Part shown: positions 1 to 9,185 of the stretch, piece after piece | How positions within the stretch are numbered: the first letter of the stretch is position 1 | Layout: the number at the start of each line of letters is the position of its first letter | NCBI GenBank assembly: GCA_050290865.1 | Contig: JBNKIW010000015.1 | Coordinates: 22,999-86,998, forward strand | Length of the DNA stretch: 64,000 nucleotides | Source of the DNA: JARRLC01 sp050290865 | Lineage (GTDB): Bacteria > Pseudomonadota > Alphaproteobacteria > Rhizobiales > Rhodomicrobiaceae | Direction of reading: 5' to 3' | Translations under genes and position numbers: made by a program | Notes under the pieces: model-generated | Told to the model about the DNA's origin: nothing | The model's database searches: none | What the model saw: only the letters and a program-made list of their open reading frames with translations

Positions 1-977
1 TTGCCGAAATCTCCTATACCGAGCGCAACCTCATGGGTAAGGGCCAGTTCCTGCGCGTGAAGGTGTCCGGCAGCTTCGAGAGCGGGCAGATCGATCTGAG
101 CTTCACGGAGCCGCGTTTCCTCGACAAGAACATCTCGGCCGGTTTCGATCTCTTCCACAAGGAAGTCGATTACTCCGACCAGTCCGGGTACAAGGATCGC
201 AAGACTGGCGGTTCGCTGCGCATCGGCTTCGCCTTGACGGACAATGTATGGTTCCAGCCGAACTACACCTTCGTTCGTGACGAGGTCTTCGATGTCGATG
301 CGACGGCGTCGCAGGCGATCCAGGACATCGAGGGCATCTCGAACATCTCATCGGTCGGTTATTCGATCAGCTTCGATACGCGAAACAATCGCAGGTCGCC
401 GAACCGTGGTGTGTACCTTGCTCTGAACCAGACGCTTGCGGGTGTGGGCGGCGATGTGAACTACCTCCGTAGCGTGGCAGAAGCGCGTGGCTACTATCCG
501 ATCTACGAGGGCATCACGCTGGTTGGCCGGGTCATCGGCGGTCATATCAATGGCTGGGATGGGCAGCAGGTCCGCCTCGTGGACGATTTTTATAAGGGTG
601 GTGAGACCATCCGCGGCTTTGCGACCTCCGGTATCGGCCCGCGTGTTATTAGCGACGACGGAGATAACAACGCGGTTGGCGGCAAGCTCTTCTACGCTGG
701 TACGGTCGAAGTTCGGTTCCCCTTCCCGTTCATTCCGGAGGAACTCGGGTTCAGTGGCGCTGTGTTCGCGGATGCCGGCTCGCTGTGGGATACGGACGCT
801 ATCGCAGATCCCGGTGAGATGCTCTACGACGAAAACACCCTGCGGTCGTCGGTCGGCGGCAGCATCCTGTGGAACTCGCCAGTTGGACCGCTGCGCGCCG
901 ACTTCGCCTATGTCATAAGCAAGGCGGAGTTCGACAAAGAGCAGTTCTTCCGGTTCGGCGCTTCGACGAGGTTCTGA
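1..977 (+). CDS. bamA: BamA, outer-membrane protein assembly factor (C-terminal part, 5' end outside window)
   Basis: This is the barrel end of the Omp85-family protein that folds and inserts beta-barrel proteins into the outer membrane. The reading frame is open from the window edge (codons start at base 3), so the POTRA domains and start lie to the left. The visible part has the conserved loop-6 motif (GGETIRGF), alternating barrel strands, an RFPFPF strand and a terminal aromatic residue (ASTRF), the usual outer-membrane targeting end. It precedes lpxD, fabZ, lpxA, lpxI and lpxB, the standard alphaproteobacterial order joining barrel assembly to lipid A synthesis. Identification as BamA rather than TamA rests on this context and the IRGF motif. 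Confidence 0.95.
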   Translation, partial: AEISYTERNLMGKGQFLRVKVSGSFESGQIDLSFTEPRFLDKNISAGFDLFHKEVDYSDQSGYKDRKTGGSLRIGFALTDNVWFQPNYTFVRDEVFDVDATASQAIQDIEGISNISSVGYSISFDTRNNRRSPNRGVYLALNQTLAGVGGDVNYLRSVAEARGYYPIYEGITLVGRVIGGHINGWDGQQVRLVDDFYKGGETIRGFATSGIGPRVISDDGDNNAVGGKLFYAGTVEVRFPFPFIPEELGFSGAVFADAGSLWDTDAIADPGEMLYDENTLRSSVGGSILWNSPVGPLRADFAYVISKAEFDKEQFFRFGASTRF

Positions 978-1001
978 GGCGAGGGATTTTGGTGAACTTA
1001 G

Positions 1002-1029
1002 CGAAGGCCCCTGCTCAACGGGGCCTTCG
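1002..1029 (+). terminator. Hairpin terminator or attenuator between bamA and lpxD
   Basis: A ten-base perfect inverted repeat (CGAAGGCCCC / GGGGCCTTCG) with an eight-base loop lies 25 bases after the bamA stop. It is followed by a broken T run (TTGTTTAT). It probably ends or attenuates bamA transcription before lpxD. Confidence 0.7.
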
Positions 1030-1053
1030 TTGTTTATGAAATAAGAACAAACC

Positions 1054-2127
1054 ATGGAACACCCCGGCTTCTTTCATCGCGCAGGCCCATTCACGCTATC
1101 GAGAGTGGCCATTGAGACCGGCGCCACGCTCGACGATCCAACTCGTGGCGGGGTGGACGCGCAAGACATCCGTCCCCTTGCCGAGGCCGACGCGACCGAC
1201 ATCGCCTTCCTTGACAACCCGAAATACCTGCAACAGCTGCAGGCGACGAAAGCCGTGGCCTGCTTCATGCAACCGAAATTCGCCGGCCGTGTCCCAGCGG
1301 GGACCGTGGCGCTCCTGACGCCGGAACCCTACCGCGCCTACGCCAAGGCACTGGCGCTGTTCTATCCCGATGCCGGAACTCCAAAGACCGCTTGGCCGAT
1401 AGTTGCCGGGGAGGGGGGGGCGCATATACACCCCTCCGCGAGACTTGAGGCCGAGGTCGCAGTCGAACCGGGGGCGGTTATCGGTGAAGACGCGATCATC
1501 GGTGCGGGCACGCGCATAGCCGCCGGGGCGGTTATCGGGTACCGGTGCGCTGTGGGCCGGAGTTGCTTCATCGGTCCCCGCGCCGTCGTCACCCACGCCC
1601 TCATCGGCAATGACGTCATCATCCACGCCGGGGTCGCGATCGGTCAGGACGGCTTTGGTTTCGCCATGGGGCGCGAAGGTCACGCCAAGGTTCGGCAGAT
1701 CGGGCGCGTCATCATTCAGGACGACGTGGAAATCGGCGCCAATACCACGATCGACCGCGGCGCGCTCCGCGACACGATCATCGGTGAGGGAACAAAGATT
1801 GATAATCTGGTGCAGATTGGCCATAACGTCGTCATCGGGAGGCATTGTGTCCTGGCTGGCATGGTGGGCATAGCTGGCAGCGCCGTTCTGGAAGATTTTG
1901 TCGTGATAGGCGGCCAGGGCGGGGTTGCGGGCCATCTCACCGTGGGGGCGGGCGCGCAGGTTGCTGGACATTCGGGGGTTGCCGACAATGTGCCGCGTGG
2001 GGCGCGCTGGGCGGGGACACCGGCAAAGCCGCTGCGGGAATTCGGGCGCGAGATCGCGCTCGTCAAACGGCTGGCAGCAAAACCGGGCGGTAAGGATACG
2101 AAGGACGTGAGCAAACCGGATGAATAG
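1054..2127 (+). CDS. lpxD: LpxD, UDP-3-O-(3-hydroxyacyl)glucosamine N-acyltransferase
   Basis: LpxD adds the second 3-hydroxyacyl chain, from acyl-ACP, to UDP-3-O-acylglucosamine in the cytoplasm, the third committed step of lipid A synthesis. The 357-residue protein has the N-terminal uridine-binding region (FLDNPKY near residue 50), then a long left-handed beta-helix of hexapeptide repeats from about residue 125 to 330. The catalytic histidine of the QIGHNV motif is residue 257. The end (GTPAKPLREFGRE) is typical. Length is slightly above the family norm. It lies 26 bases after the terminator-like hairpin and 43 bases before fabZ. Its N-terminal ATG is the first Met in frame and no strong Shine-Dalgarno sequence is evident. 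Confidence 0.96.
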   Translation: MEHPGFFHRAGPFTLSRVAIETGATLDDPTRGGVDAQDIRPLAEADATDIAFLDNPKYLQQLQATKAVACFMQPKFAGRVPAGTVALLTPEPYRAYAKALALFYPDAGTPKTAWPIVAGEGGAHIHPSARLEAEVAVEPGAVIGEDAIIGAGTRIAAGAVIGYRCAVGRSCFIGPRAVVTHALIGNDVIIHAGVAIGQDGFGFAMGREGHAKVRQIGRVIIQDDVEIGANTTIDRGALRDTIIGEGTKIDNLVQIGHNVVIGRHCVLAGMVGIAGSAVLEDFVVIGGQGGVAGHLTVGAGAQVAGHSGVADNVPRGARWAGTPAKPLREFGREIALVKRLAAKPGGKDTKDVSKPDE

Positions 2128-2170
2128 GATGGTTAGCGACGCCGGCATCGAGGGTGGAAGGAGCGAGTAG

Positions 2171-2665
2171 ATGGAGAAGGCTGTTCCCGCGAGCACGCTG
2201 GAGACGGCGGATATCAGCCGTGTGATGCAGCTTCTGCCGCATCGCTATCCCTTTTTGATGATCGACCGTATCATTGACATCGACGGCGACAACTCGGCCA
2301 TCGGCGTCAAGAACGTCTCCATCAACGAACCGTTTTTCCAGGGGCATTTCCCAGCCTATCCGGTTATGCCCGGTGTTCTCCTCGTCGAGGGAATCGCGCA
2401 AACGGCGGGTGCGATCTGCGTGGCGAAGGTCGGGCAGGACTACAAGCCGCAGCTCGTCTATTTCATGACCATCGAGCGGGCGAAGTTCCGGCGGCCTGTT
2501 GTGCCTGGCGACACGGTGCAGTATCACGTGAAGAAGATCCGTAATCGCGGGCCTGTCTGGCGATTCTCCGGCGAGGCGAAGGTCGACGGCATGATTGTTG
2601 CGGAGGCCGAGGTGAGCGCGATGATCGTGGATTCGGACCAAGAACAGCAAGAAGGCAGCAACTGA
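2171..2665 (+). CDS. fabZ: FabZ, 3-hydroxyacyl-ACP dehydratase
   Basis: FabZ dehydrates 3-hydroxyacyl-ACP in fatty acid elongation and competes with LpxA/LpxD for the same hydroxyacyl substrate. The 164-residue hot-dog-fold protein has PHRYPFLMID near residue 23 and the active-site block GHFPAYPVMPGV, with catalytic His59 and Glu73 at the usual 14-residue spacing. A GGAAGGAG ribosome-binding site lies about ten bases before the ATG. Its stop overlaps the lpxA start (TGATG), so the two are translationally coupled, as is common in proteobacteria. Confidence 0.97.
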   Translation: MEKAVPASTLETADISRVMQLLPHRYPFLMIDRIIDIDGDNSAIGVKNVSINEPFFQGHFPAYPVMPGVLLVEGIAQTAGAICVAKVGQDYKPQLVYFMTIERAKFRRPVVPGDTVQYHVKKIRNRGPVWRFSGEAKVDGMIVAEAEVSAMIVDSDQEQQEGSN

Positions 2666-3498
2666 TGGCCAGATCCTCCGGTTCCGCTCCATTCACCGAT
2701 GCGGCTTCGAGTGAGACGGTCATTCACCCCTCTGCTGTCGTTGAAGCGGGGGCGAAGGTCGGCGCGGGCGTCGAAATCGGCCCCTTTGCGGTTATCGGGG
2801 CGCAAGCGGTTTTGCATGACGATGTGCGGGTCCATTCGCATGTTGTCATCGCAGGCAACACCCAGATTGGCGAAGGAACTCAGATATTCCCTTTCGCCTC
2901 CCTCGGCCACGCGCCGCAGGATCGCAAATTCCAGGGCGAGCACAGCCGGCTGGTCATTGGCGCCCGCAACGTCATCCGCGAATATGTCACCATGAACCCG
3001 GGGACCGAGCAGGGCGGGCTTGTCACTGAGATTGGCGATGACGGGCTTTTCCTGACCGGCGCGCATGTGGCCCATGACTGCCGGATCGGGAACAATGTGC
3101 TGCTGGTCAACAATGCCACGCTTGGGGGACACTGCGTGGTCGAGGATTATGCCAGCATAGGGGGGCTGTCGGCGTTGCACCAGTTCGTGCGTATCGGTGC
3201 GTACGCCTTCATCGGCGGTATGTCCGGGGTGGAGAATGACGTCATCCCCTTCGGCATGGCCCTGGGCAATCGCGCCCATCTCGCAGGACTGAACATCGTC
3301 GGCCTGAAACGCCGTGGCTTCGACCGGGAGCAAATCCATACGCTGCGCAAAGCCTACCGCATGCTTTTCGCGACCGAGGGTACGCTCATGGAGCGGCTGG
3401 AGGACGTCGAAAAGATGTTCGCGGAGGATGAAAACGTCCAGCGCGTGATACGCTTCATCCGCGCCGATTCCAGCCGGTCGTTCTGTGTGCCACGCTGA
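2665..3498 (+). CDS. lpxA: LpxA, UDP-N-acetylglucosamine O-acyltransferase
   Basis: LpxA transfers a 3-hydroxyacyl chain from ACP to UDP-GlcNAc, the first step of lipid A synthesis. The 277-residue sequence begins with hexapeptide repeats (HPSAVVEAGAKVGAGVEIGP) forming the beta-helix and carries the catalytic VAHDC motif with His137. The helical C-terminal domain starts near residue 205 (GLNIVGLKRRGF). It overlaps the fabZ stop by one base. The expected next gene, lpxI, is displaced almost 1 kb downstream by a minus-strand gene, so lpxI and lpxB may need a separate promoter. Confidence 0.97.
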   Translation: MARSSGSAPFTDAASSETVIHPSAVVEAGAKVGAGVEIGPFAVIGAQAVLHDDVRVHSHVVIAGNTQIGEGTQIFPFASLGHAPQDRKFQGEHSRLVIGARNVIREYVTMNPGTEQGGLVTEIGDDGLFLTGAHVAHDCRIGNNVLLVNNATLGGHCVVEDYASIGGLSALHQFVRIGAYAFIGGMSGVENDVIPFGMALGNRAHLAGLNIVGLKRRGFDREQIHTLRKAYRMLFATEGTLMERLEDVEKMFAEDENVQRVIRFIRADSSRSFCVPR

Positions 3499-3786
3499 GA
3501 AAGGTGTCGGAGCCTACTAAGCCTCCGGCTGCGCCCTTTCCGCCTTGCGCGACCGCTCACCTATCGCATCCCGCCGTGAGGAACCTCTCTGCACGCCACA
3601 TGAGAGCCAAAAATCTGTCTGATGACAGGGCAGGAGCCGACACCGCAGGGATAATGCTGCATCCGCCAGCCTTTCGACTACGACAATCACCACGCCGCCC
3701 TGCCATAGGGGGGACCATAGAAGAACCAGTGGCATGAGCGGCGCGATGTAGCCGAAGGCACGGCGGGCTTCAGGCGGGAAATCCGC

Positions 3787-4266
3787 TTAGTTGGTCATGG
3801 CCTTCTCGGGCATCGCCGAGGAGTGGTGATGCACGATCTGCCACTTTCCATTTTTGTACTCGTAGAGGAAGCTGTAGCGCGCGGCGACGTTCTTCACCTT
3901 GCCGTCCTTGTCCGTCAGCATGAACGTATAGGTGCCGACATCCGAGGCGTCGTTGCAGCCGACGCGGATCGTGCGGTTGTTGATCTTACCCTTCGGCTTC
4001 TTCTGCATGAAATGGGCGAAATAGTCGCGGATTTCTCCGGCCGTCGTGCGCGGTTTATTCGACATGGTCGGCAGAAGCACGGCGTCCGTTGCGTAGAGCT
4101 TGACGACTTCGTCGGGTTTTCCGGTCTGCAGTGCTTTGTTCCACTTTTCGAACAGTTCGGCGACCTGGTCCTTCGAGACGGCCACACAGGTCATTGTTTC
4201 GGCGGCCGCCAGAGGTGTGGCGGCAAGGACAGTAAGAATTGCTGTGGTCAGGTAGAGTTTGCGCAC
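3787..4266 (-). CDS. Secreted SnoaL-like/DUF4440 (SgcJ/EcaC-type) protein
   Basis: A 159-residue protein with a cleavable signal peptide (LYLTTAILTVLAATPLAAAET) and a cone-shaped NTF2-like fold. It starts with a helix of the type VAELFEKWNKALQTG followed by a YATDAVLLPTMS strand, and ends in KWQIVHHHSSAMP, the usual signature of the SgcJ/EcaC branch. The GTG at 4266 is chosen because AAGGAGG sits seven bases upstream at 4280-4274; a longer reading frame to 4467 lacks such a site and would bury the signal peptide. Substrate unknown. It sits on the opposite strand between lpxA and lpxI, where rhizobial genomes normally have nothing, so it is probably a local insertion. Confidence 0.8.
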   Translation of the reverse strand: MRKLYLTTAILTVLAATPLAAAETMTCVAVSKDQVAELFEKWNKALQTGKPDEVVKLYATDAVLLPTMSNKPRTTAGEIRDYFAHFMQKKPKGKINNRTIRVGCNDASDVGTYTFMLTDKDGKVKNVAARYSFLYEYKNGKWQIVHHHSSAMPEKAMTN

Positions 4267-4489
4267 GTGGAAGCCTCCTTGAGAAAGTGACGAATAAGAT
4301 ATGGAGCGATGCCCGGGCTGCACCGGTAGCGACAGGGCAGAAATAGCACAACTCCTGCGAGTGCAATATTGATAATGACACGTATTGCGTGAGGCAAGGA
4401 TTTTTGCAATGTGCTGGTTCCGCTTACCCCCGTAATCCGCTACACAGAGAGCAAATGATATCCTCACTCACTCCACGCCCAAGGCTCGC

Positions 4490-5404
4490 ATGCCTCCGGA
4501 AATTCAGTCTCAGCCCTCAGGATCGCAGCGCCTCGGTATCCTTGCCGCGGGCGGCACGCTGCCTGGCGCCATTTGCGAGGCCGCGATCGCCAAGGGCTAC
4601 GCCGTGCATGTGGTTGCGCTGAAGGGCCAGGCCGATCATGCAATGGCGCGCTTCCCGCACAGCTGGGTGCGTATCGGCCAGGTTGGCCGCATGCTGGGGA
4701 CGCTTAGGAAGGTGGGATGCCGCGAACTGGTGATCGTAGGCTCCCTGCGCCGTCCGAACCTGTGGAAAGTCGGCATCGACTTCGGCCTCGTGCGGCATTT
4801 CCCGGCGCTGTGGGCGCTGACGAAGGGCGGCGACGATGCCATACTCACGCGCGTGGTCCGCTTCTTCGAAGCTCAAGGCTTCAAGGTGCGGGGTGCGCAC
4901 GAAATCGCCCCATCCCTGCTTGCTCCGGCGGGGCCGCTCGCGCGCGTTGCACCCACGGAGGAACAACAACGTGATATCGCCCGCGGTTTCGCTCTTCTCG
5001 ACGCACTGGCGCCATTTGATGTGGGGCAGGCCGTCGTGGTCGCCCGCGATTACGTCCTTGCCGTGGAGGCGGCGGAGGGGACCGACGAGATGCTGAAGCG
5101 CTGCGCGACGCTCCGGCAATGGGGCCGGAAGGGGAGGGCGGGCGTGCTGGTAAAGGCGCCCAAGGCGGGGCAGGAAATGCGCGTGGACATGCCGGTCATC
5201 GGGACGCGGACGGTGGAACTGGCTGCCGCTGCCGGACTTGCCGGGATTGCAGTTGCCAGTGGAAAAGTTATGATTGCTGAACTGGCGGAAACGGCGGCAC
5301 TCGCGGATCGTCATGGAGTATTCGTCGCCGGAATCGACGCCGCGGTGCTTCAGCATGGGGACAAGTGGTCCGGTGAGTGGCATGGCGGAGCAGTGGAAAA
5401 GTAA
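4490..5404 (+). CDS. lpxI: LpxI, UDP-2,3-diacylglucosamine pyrophosphatase
   Basis: LpxI (DUF1009 family) hydrolyses UDP-2,3-diacylglucosamine to 2,3-diacylglucosamine 1-phosphate and UMP; it is the alphaproteobacterial counterpart of LpxH. The 304-residue sequence has the N-terminal GILAAGGTLPGAICEA block, KGGDDAILTRVV in the middle, and the C-terminal conserved region (LVKAPKAGQEMRVDMPVIGTRT across residues about 223-243), which in characterised LpxI forms the active site. No signal peptide. It is separated from lpxB by 190 bases. The N-terminal about 15 residues are poorly conserved in the family, so a slightly later start is possible. Confidence 0.94.
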   Translation: MPPEIQSQPSGSQRLGILAAGGTLPGAICEAAIAKGYAVHVVALKGQADHAMARFPHSWVRIGQVGRMLGTLRKVGCRELVIVGSLRRPNLWKVGIDFGLVRHFPALWALTKGGDDAILTRVVRFFEAQGFKVRGAHEIAPSLLAPAGPLARVAPTEEQQRDIARGFALLDALAPFDVGQAVVVARDYVLAVEAAEGTDEMLKRCATLRQWGRKGRAGVLVKAPKAGQEMRVDMPVIGTRTVELAAAAGLAGIAVASGKVMIAELAETAALADRHGVFVAGIDAAVLQHGDKWSGEWHGGAVEK

Positions 5405-5594
5405 TCGTCGCAGCCGTCAGCAGGTTCGCAGCCCGTCCGCAGTCTTCGGTGACGCGAATTCGCCTCTGAAAAGCTGGCCTGGATTCAAGAAGTTGCGAGT
5501 ATACCTAAACAGCGGGAAGTTGTGGAAGTTCTAGCCGCAAAGGGGGTAGGATTTCCTGCGGAGTGTACCAGCCGCCGCTCAAAGGAGATCATCG

Positions 5595-6794
5595 GTGAAA
5601 CCGAAGGTACGGCGCATTTTCATCGTTGCGGGCGAGCACTCCGGCGATCATCTCGGCGGCAAGCTGATGGCGGCGCTGAAAGAGCGGTCGGAAGTTCCCA
5701 TCATCTTTTCCGGCGTCGGCGGCGAGGTCATGGAAGCGCAGGGGCTTCATTCCATTTTCCCGCTGGCCGATGTGGCGGTGATGGGGCCGCTTGCGATCCT
5801 GGCGCGGCTGCCGAAACTGGTCCGGCGCGTTCATCAGGCGGTGGCAGCGGGGCTGAAGGCCGATCCGGACGCCGTAATCATCATTGACAGCCCGGAATTC
5901 ACGCATCCCATCGCAAAGCGCATTCGCAAGCGCAAGCCGCTTATCCCAATCGTCGATTACGTGTCGCCGAGCGTGTGGGCATGGCGCCCCGGGCGGGCGC
6001 GCAAGATGCGTCCTTATGTCGATCACCTGCTGGCGCTGCATCCTTTCGAACCGGAAGCGCACCGGCGGTTGGGTGGGCCGGTCTGCACGTATGTGGGGCA
6101 TCCGCTTATCGAGTGTCTGCCGTGGATCAAGGGAGTGGACGCGACCGAGCTCAGCAGTCGCCTGGGGCTCGATCCGGGGAAACCTGTGCTCGTCGTGCTG
6201 CCCGGCTCGCGCCCATCGGAGGTGGGACGGCTGATGCGTCCCTTCGGTGACGCCGTCCGGTTGACCCTGGAGCGCGCCGGGCCATGCGAGGTCATCCTTC
6301 CGGTGGTGGAGACGGTGCGGCCCCTCGTCGAGGCCGGGCTGGCCGACTGGCCGGTGCGGCCGCATCTGGTTGAAGGCGAGAGCGACAAATTCAAGGCTTT
6401 CCGGCTCGCGAAAGCCGCGCTCGCCGCCTCGGGCACGGTGACGCTGGAACTGGCGCTCGCGGGCGTGCCGATGGCGGTGGCGTACAAGGTGGATTTCGTG
6501 GCATGGCAGTTCCGGTTCCTGATGAAAGTGCCGTCGATCGTGCTTGCCAATCTGGTGCTGGGCGAAAATGTCTTCCCCGAGTTGATCCAGCACGATTGCA
6601 CGGGGAGCAAGCTTGCGGACGCGCTCGTGCCGCTCATGGGTGAGACGCCGGAGCGCGAGAGACAAACGGCGGGACTGCGTTTGATTGCCGGCAGAATGCT
6701 GCTCGACGGCACCACGCCGAGCGAGTGTGCCGCCGATACGGTGCTGGCGGTGATGGATGCGGGCATCCGGCGGCGGATGGCGGTGCCGGGGTAA
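5595..6794 (+). CDS. lpxB: LpxB, lipid-A-disaccharide synthase
   Basis: LpxB condenses UDP-2,3-diacylglucosamine with 2,3-diacylglucosamine 1-phosphate (the LpxI product) to the lipid A disaccharide. The 399-residue GT19 protein begins with the family motif FIVAGEHSGDHLGG and has VDYVSPSVWAWRPGRARKM around residue 120, VLPGSRPSEV near 205 and ASGTVTLELAL near 280. It starts with GTG at 5595, supported by AAAGGAG eight bases upstream. No lpxK or other lipid A gene follows in this window. Confidence 0.97.
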   Translation: MKPKVRRIFIVAGEHSGDHLGGKLMAALKERSEVPIIFSGVGGEVMEAQGLHSIFPLADVAVMGPLAILARLPKLVRRVHQAVAAGLKADPDAVIIIDSPEFTHPIAKRIRKRKPLIPIVDYVSPSVWAWRPGRARKMRPYVDHLLALHPFEPEAHRRLGGPVCTYVGHPLIECLPWIKGVDATELSSRLGLDPGKPVLVVLPGSRPSEVGRLMRPFGDAVRLTLERAGPCEVILPVVETVRPLVEAGLADWPVRPHLVEGESDKFKAFRLAKAALAASGTVTLELALAGVPMAVAYKVDFVAWQFRFLMKVPSIVLANLVLGENVFPELIQHDCTGSKLADALVPLMGETPERERQTAGLRLIAGRMLLDGTTPSECAADTVLAVMDAGIRRRMAVPG

Positions 6795-6962
6795 TGCCGA
6801 GAGCCGGGAGATGTGATCCTGGCATTTTCAATTGACGCGGGACGAAGCCGGACCGTAACATTTTCGACATTGTGTTTCATGCGACGCGAGCGCACGCGTC
6901 CGGAAAAGGTGGTGCGCCGCAAGGAGTTAGTTGGAGGTCGTGGGACGCTTCGGGAATAGGCA

Positions 6963-7754
6963 TTGAGAGTTGGTGCGCAGCCGGAAGCCTCGCCTTCCGA
7001 CGAGCCATACGACGAAGAGGTGTTGCCGGGTTGCACGCCGCTTCCACTGGAAGATGAAAAAGGTACCGGATGTGAGGAACAACCAGGGGAGAGTGCTCCT
7101 CGGTATCAGGCCGCGGTGGCAGAAGCGGCGACGCCCGTGACAGCGCCCGGCTTCTCCTCGCGCGATGAAACGGTCGGCGTCGCGCGCCCCGCCGCGCAGA
7201 CGGCCGGCACGCGCGTCATCGGTCTTGCGGGATGGAGCGGTGCAGGCAAGACCACGCTCCTGACGGCCCTGCTGCCGTTGTTGATGGACAGGGGGCTGAA
7301 GGTTTCGACCGTCAAGCACGCCCACCACGCATTCGATGTCGACGTTCCCGGAAAGGATTCCTGGAAACACCGGCAGGCGGGAGCTGCGGAGGTCCTCGTG
7401 GCTTCGGCGCATCGCTGGGCGCTGATCCATGAGAGCCGCGGCGAACCCGAACCGGCACTGCCCGAATTGCTGGAGCGATTCTCGCCGTGTGATCTGGTTG
7501 TCGTAGAGGGATACAAGTGGGCCCCTCTCCCCAAGATGGAAGTCTGGCGCGAGGCCACCGGCAAGCCCCCGCTGCATGGGGAAGACCCGTCCATCGTGAT
7601 CGTCGCTTCGGACGATCCCTGTCCCGCCGCGCGCGTTCCGGTGATATCCTTGAGCGATCTTCCGGCGCTGGCCGACGCCCTCCTGGCGGCCGCCCGCCCC
7701 ATCGGTGACATCATTCGTGACTTGAAGAAGAGGCCAGATGGCCCAGCTCTGTGA
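6963..7754 (+). CDS. mobB: MobB, molybdopterin-guanine dinucleotide biosynthesis adaptor with an unusual N-terminal extension
   Basis: MobB is a GTP-binding protein that assists MobA/MoeA in making the molybdenum guanine dinucleotide cofactor. The core (about residue 82 to the end) has the P-loop GWSGAGKTTL, KHAHHAFDVDVPGKDSWKHRQAGA and VVEGYKWAPLPKMEV, all MobB signatures. The frame holds no ATG. An in-frame stop at 6957 means that TTG 6963 is the first possible start; GTG codons at 7020, 7116 and 7137 are alternatives, and none has a convincing Shine-Dalgarno site. The acidic, proline-rich first 80 residues may therefore be only partly translated. It overlaps moeA by 17 bases. Confidence 0.85.
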   Translation: MRVGAQPEASPSDEPYDEEVLPGCTPLPLEDEKGTGCEEQPGESAPRYQAAVAEAATPVTAPGFSSRDETVGVARPAAQTAGTRVIGLAGWSGAGKTTLLTALLPLLMDRGLKVSTVKHAHHAFDVDVPGKDSWKHRQAGAAEVLVASAHRWALIHESRGEPEPALPELLERFSPCDLVVVEGYKWAPLPKMEVWREATGKPPLHGEDPSIVIVASDDPCPAARVPVISLSDLPALADALLAAARPIGDIIRDLKKRPDGPAL

Positions 7755-8991
7755 AGGCGTATTCGCTTCCGATCAGGAGGTGATGTCGGTGGACGAAGCG
7801 GTCGTCCTCATGGCGGAGCGCGTGAAGCCGGTCGCCGGGGTTGAGACAATACCCATCGTGCAGGCGGACGGCCGTGTCCTGGCCGAGGATGTGTGCGCGG
7901 CAACCCCCTTGCCGCCGTTCGACAATTCCGCGGTGGACGGCTATGCGGTGCGCAGCGCGGATCTGCTGCCGGATCGCGCGACGGTCCTCCCCGTTCGAGG
8001 CAGGATAGCAGCCGGGCAGGCCGCGCCCCGTGAGCCCATCGCCACGTGTGCTGTGCGTGTCTTCACCGGCGCGCCCGTGCCACCCGGCGCGGACATCGTG
8101 TTCATGCAGGAAGACGTAACCGTGGACGGCGGCCAGGCGAGCTTGCCCGTCGGGCTCAGGGTTGGCGCCAATCTGCGGCGTGCGGGCGAGGATGTTCCCG
8201 CTGGCTCGCTGGCGCTGCCCGCCGGGCGGAGGCTCCGCCCCCAGGATCTGGCGCTGGCGGCGGCGGTCGGTGTCGCGGAACTGGCCGTGCGGCGCCCTTT
8301 GCGTGTCGGGCTTTTCTCGACGGGGGACGAGTTGCGCGAGCCCGGCGAGAGTCTGGGGCCGGGACAGATCTATGACGCCAATCGCGTTCTTCTGGGCAGC
8401 CTGCTCCGGCGCATGGGCGTCGATGTGCGGGATCTCGGGCGCTTGCGCGATGAACGCGGCGGATTGCTGCGCGCGCTGAGTGATGCGGCGGGACAGCACG
8501 ACCTTCTGGTTACGTCCGGCGGCGTTTCGGCGGGTGACGAGGATCATGTGCGGGCCGCGATCGCCGAGGCCGGATCGGTCGTATTCTGGCGGCTGGCCAT
8601 CAAGCCGGGGCGGCCGGTGGCTCTGGGCGTCGTTGGCGGTACGCCGCTGGTGGGGCTGCCCGGCAATCCGGTTGCTGCGTTCGTCACCGCCGCTCATGTG
8701 CTGCGCCCGCTCGTCGCGCGGTTGCGCGGCGAAACGCTGGAACCGCTGGCGGGCTTTCGCGTGCGGGCGGGTTTCTCCTACCGGAAGAAGAAAGGCCGCC
8801 GGGAGTATGTCAGGGTCAGGCTGACGCGGGACGACAGCGGGATGATAACAGCGCTGAAGCATCCACGCGATGGCACCGGCATCCTGACGTCGCTGACGGA
8901 GACTGCGGGGCTGTTGGAACTGGCCGAGGACGCGACCGCTCTGCAGGAGGGCGAGGCCGTGCCCTTCTTTCCCTACGCCCTGCTCTGGTGA
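7738..8991 (+). CDS. moeA: MoeA, molybdopterin molybdenumtransferase
   Basis: MoeA inserts molybdate into adenylylated molybdopterin to give molybdenum cofactor. The 417-residue protein has all family landmarks: PPFDNSAVDGYAVR near residue 60, GQAAPREPIATCAVRVFTGAPVPPGAD near 100-122, VGLFSTGDEL near 190, LLVTSGGVSAGDEDHVR near 257 and GLPGNPVAAFVT near 303, with the small C-terminal domain IV after about 330. The ATG lies inside the last codons of mobB, so the two form a coupled pair. No molybdoenzyme gene is seen nearby. Confidence 0.97.
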   Translation: MAQLCEGVFASDQEVMSVDEAVVLMAERVKPVAGVETIPIVQADGRVLAEDVCAATPLPPFDNSAVDGYAVRSADLLPDRATVLPVRGRIAAGQAAPREPIATCAVRVFTGAPVPPGADIVFMQEDVTVDGGQASLPVGLRVGANLRRAGEDVPAGSLALPAGRRLRPQDLALAAAVGVAELAVRRPLRVGLFSTGDELREPGESLGPGQIYDANRVLLGSLLRRMGVDVRDLGRLRDERGGLLRALSDAAGQHDLLVTSGGVSAGDEDHVRAAIAEAGSVVFWRLAIKPGRPVALGVVGGTPLVGLPGNPVAAFVTAAHVLRPLVARLRGETLEPLAGFRVRAGFSYRKKKGRREYVRVRLTRDDSGMITALKHPRDGTGILTSLTETAGLLELAEDATALQEGEAVPFFPYALLW

Positions 8992-9185
8992 GACCGTTCC
9001 TGTTTCTTCGGCCCTCCGGCTTCCCCCCGGCGACGCTTCAGGACGCTCCGCGCTCCTTGGTTTGCCTTCGGTCCTCGCGGCGTTTCGTGAGCCGGCTCAG
9101 CCCGCCGTTGTAATCCGTTCATCCGCCAAGCTTTACAAGCCCGTGCACAAGCGCTAACGACCGCTGGAGTGGGGTGTGCGCGTGA

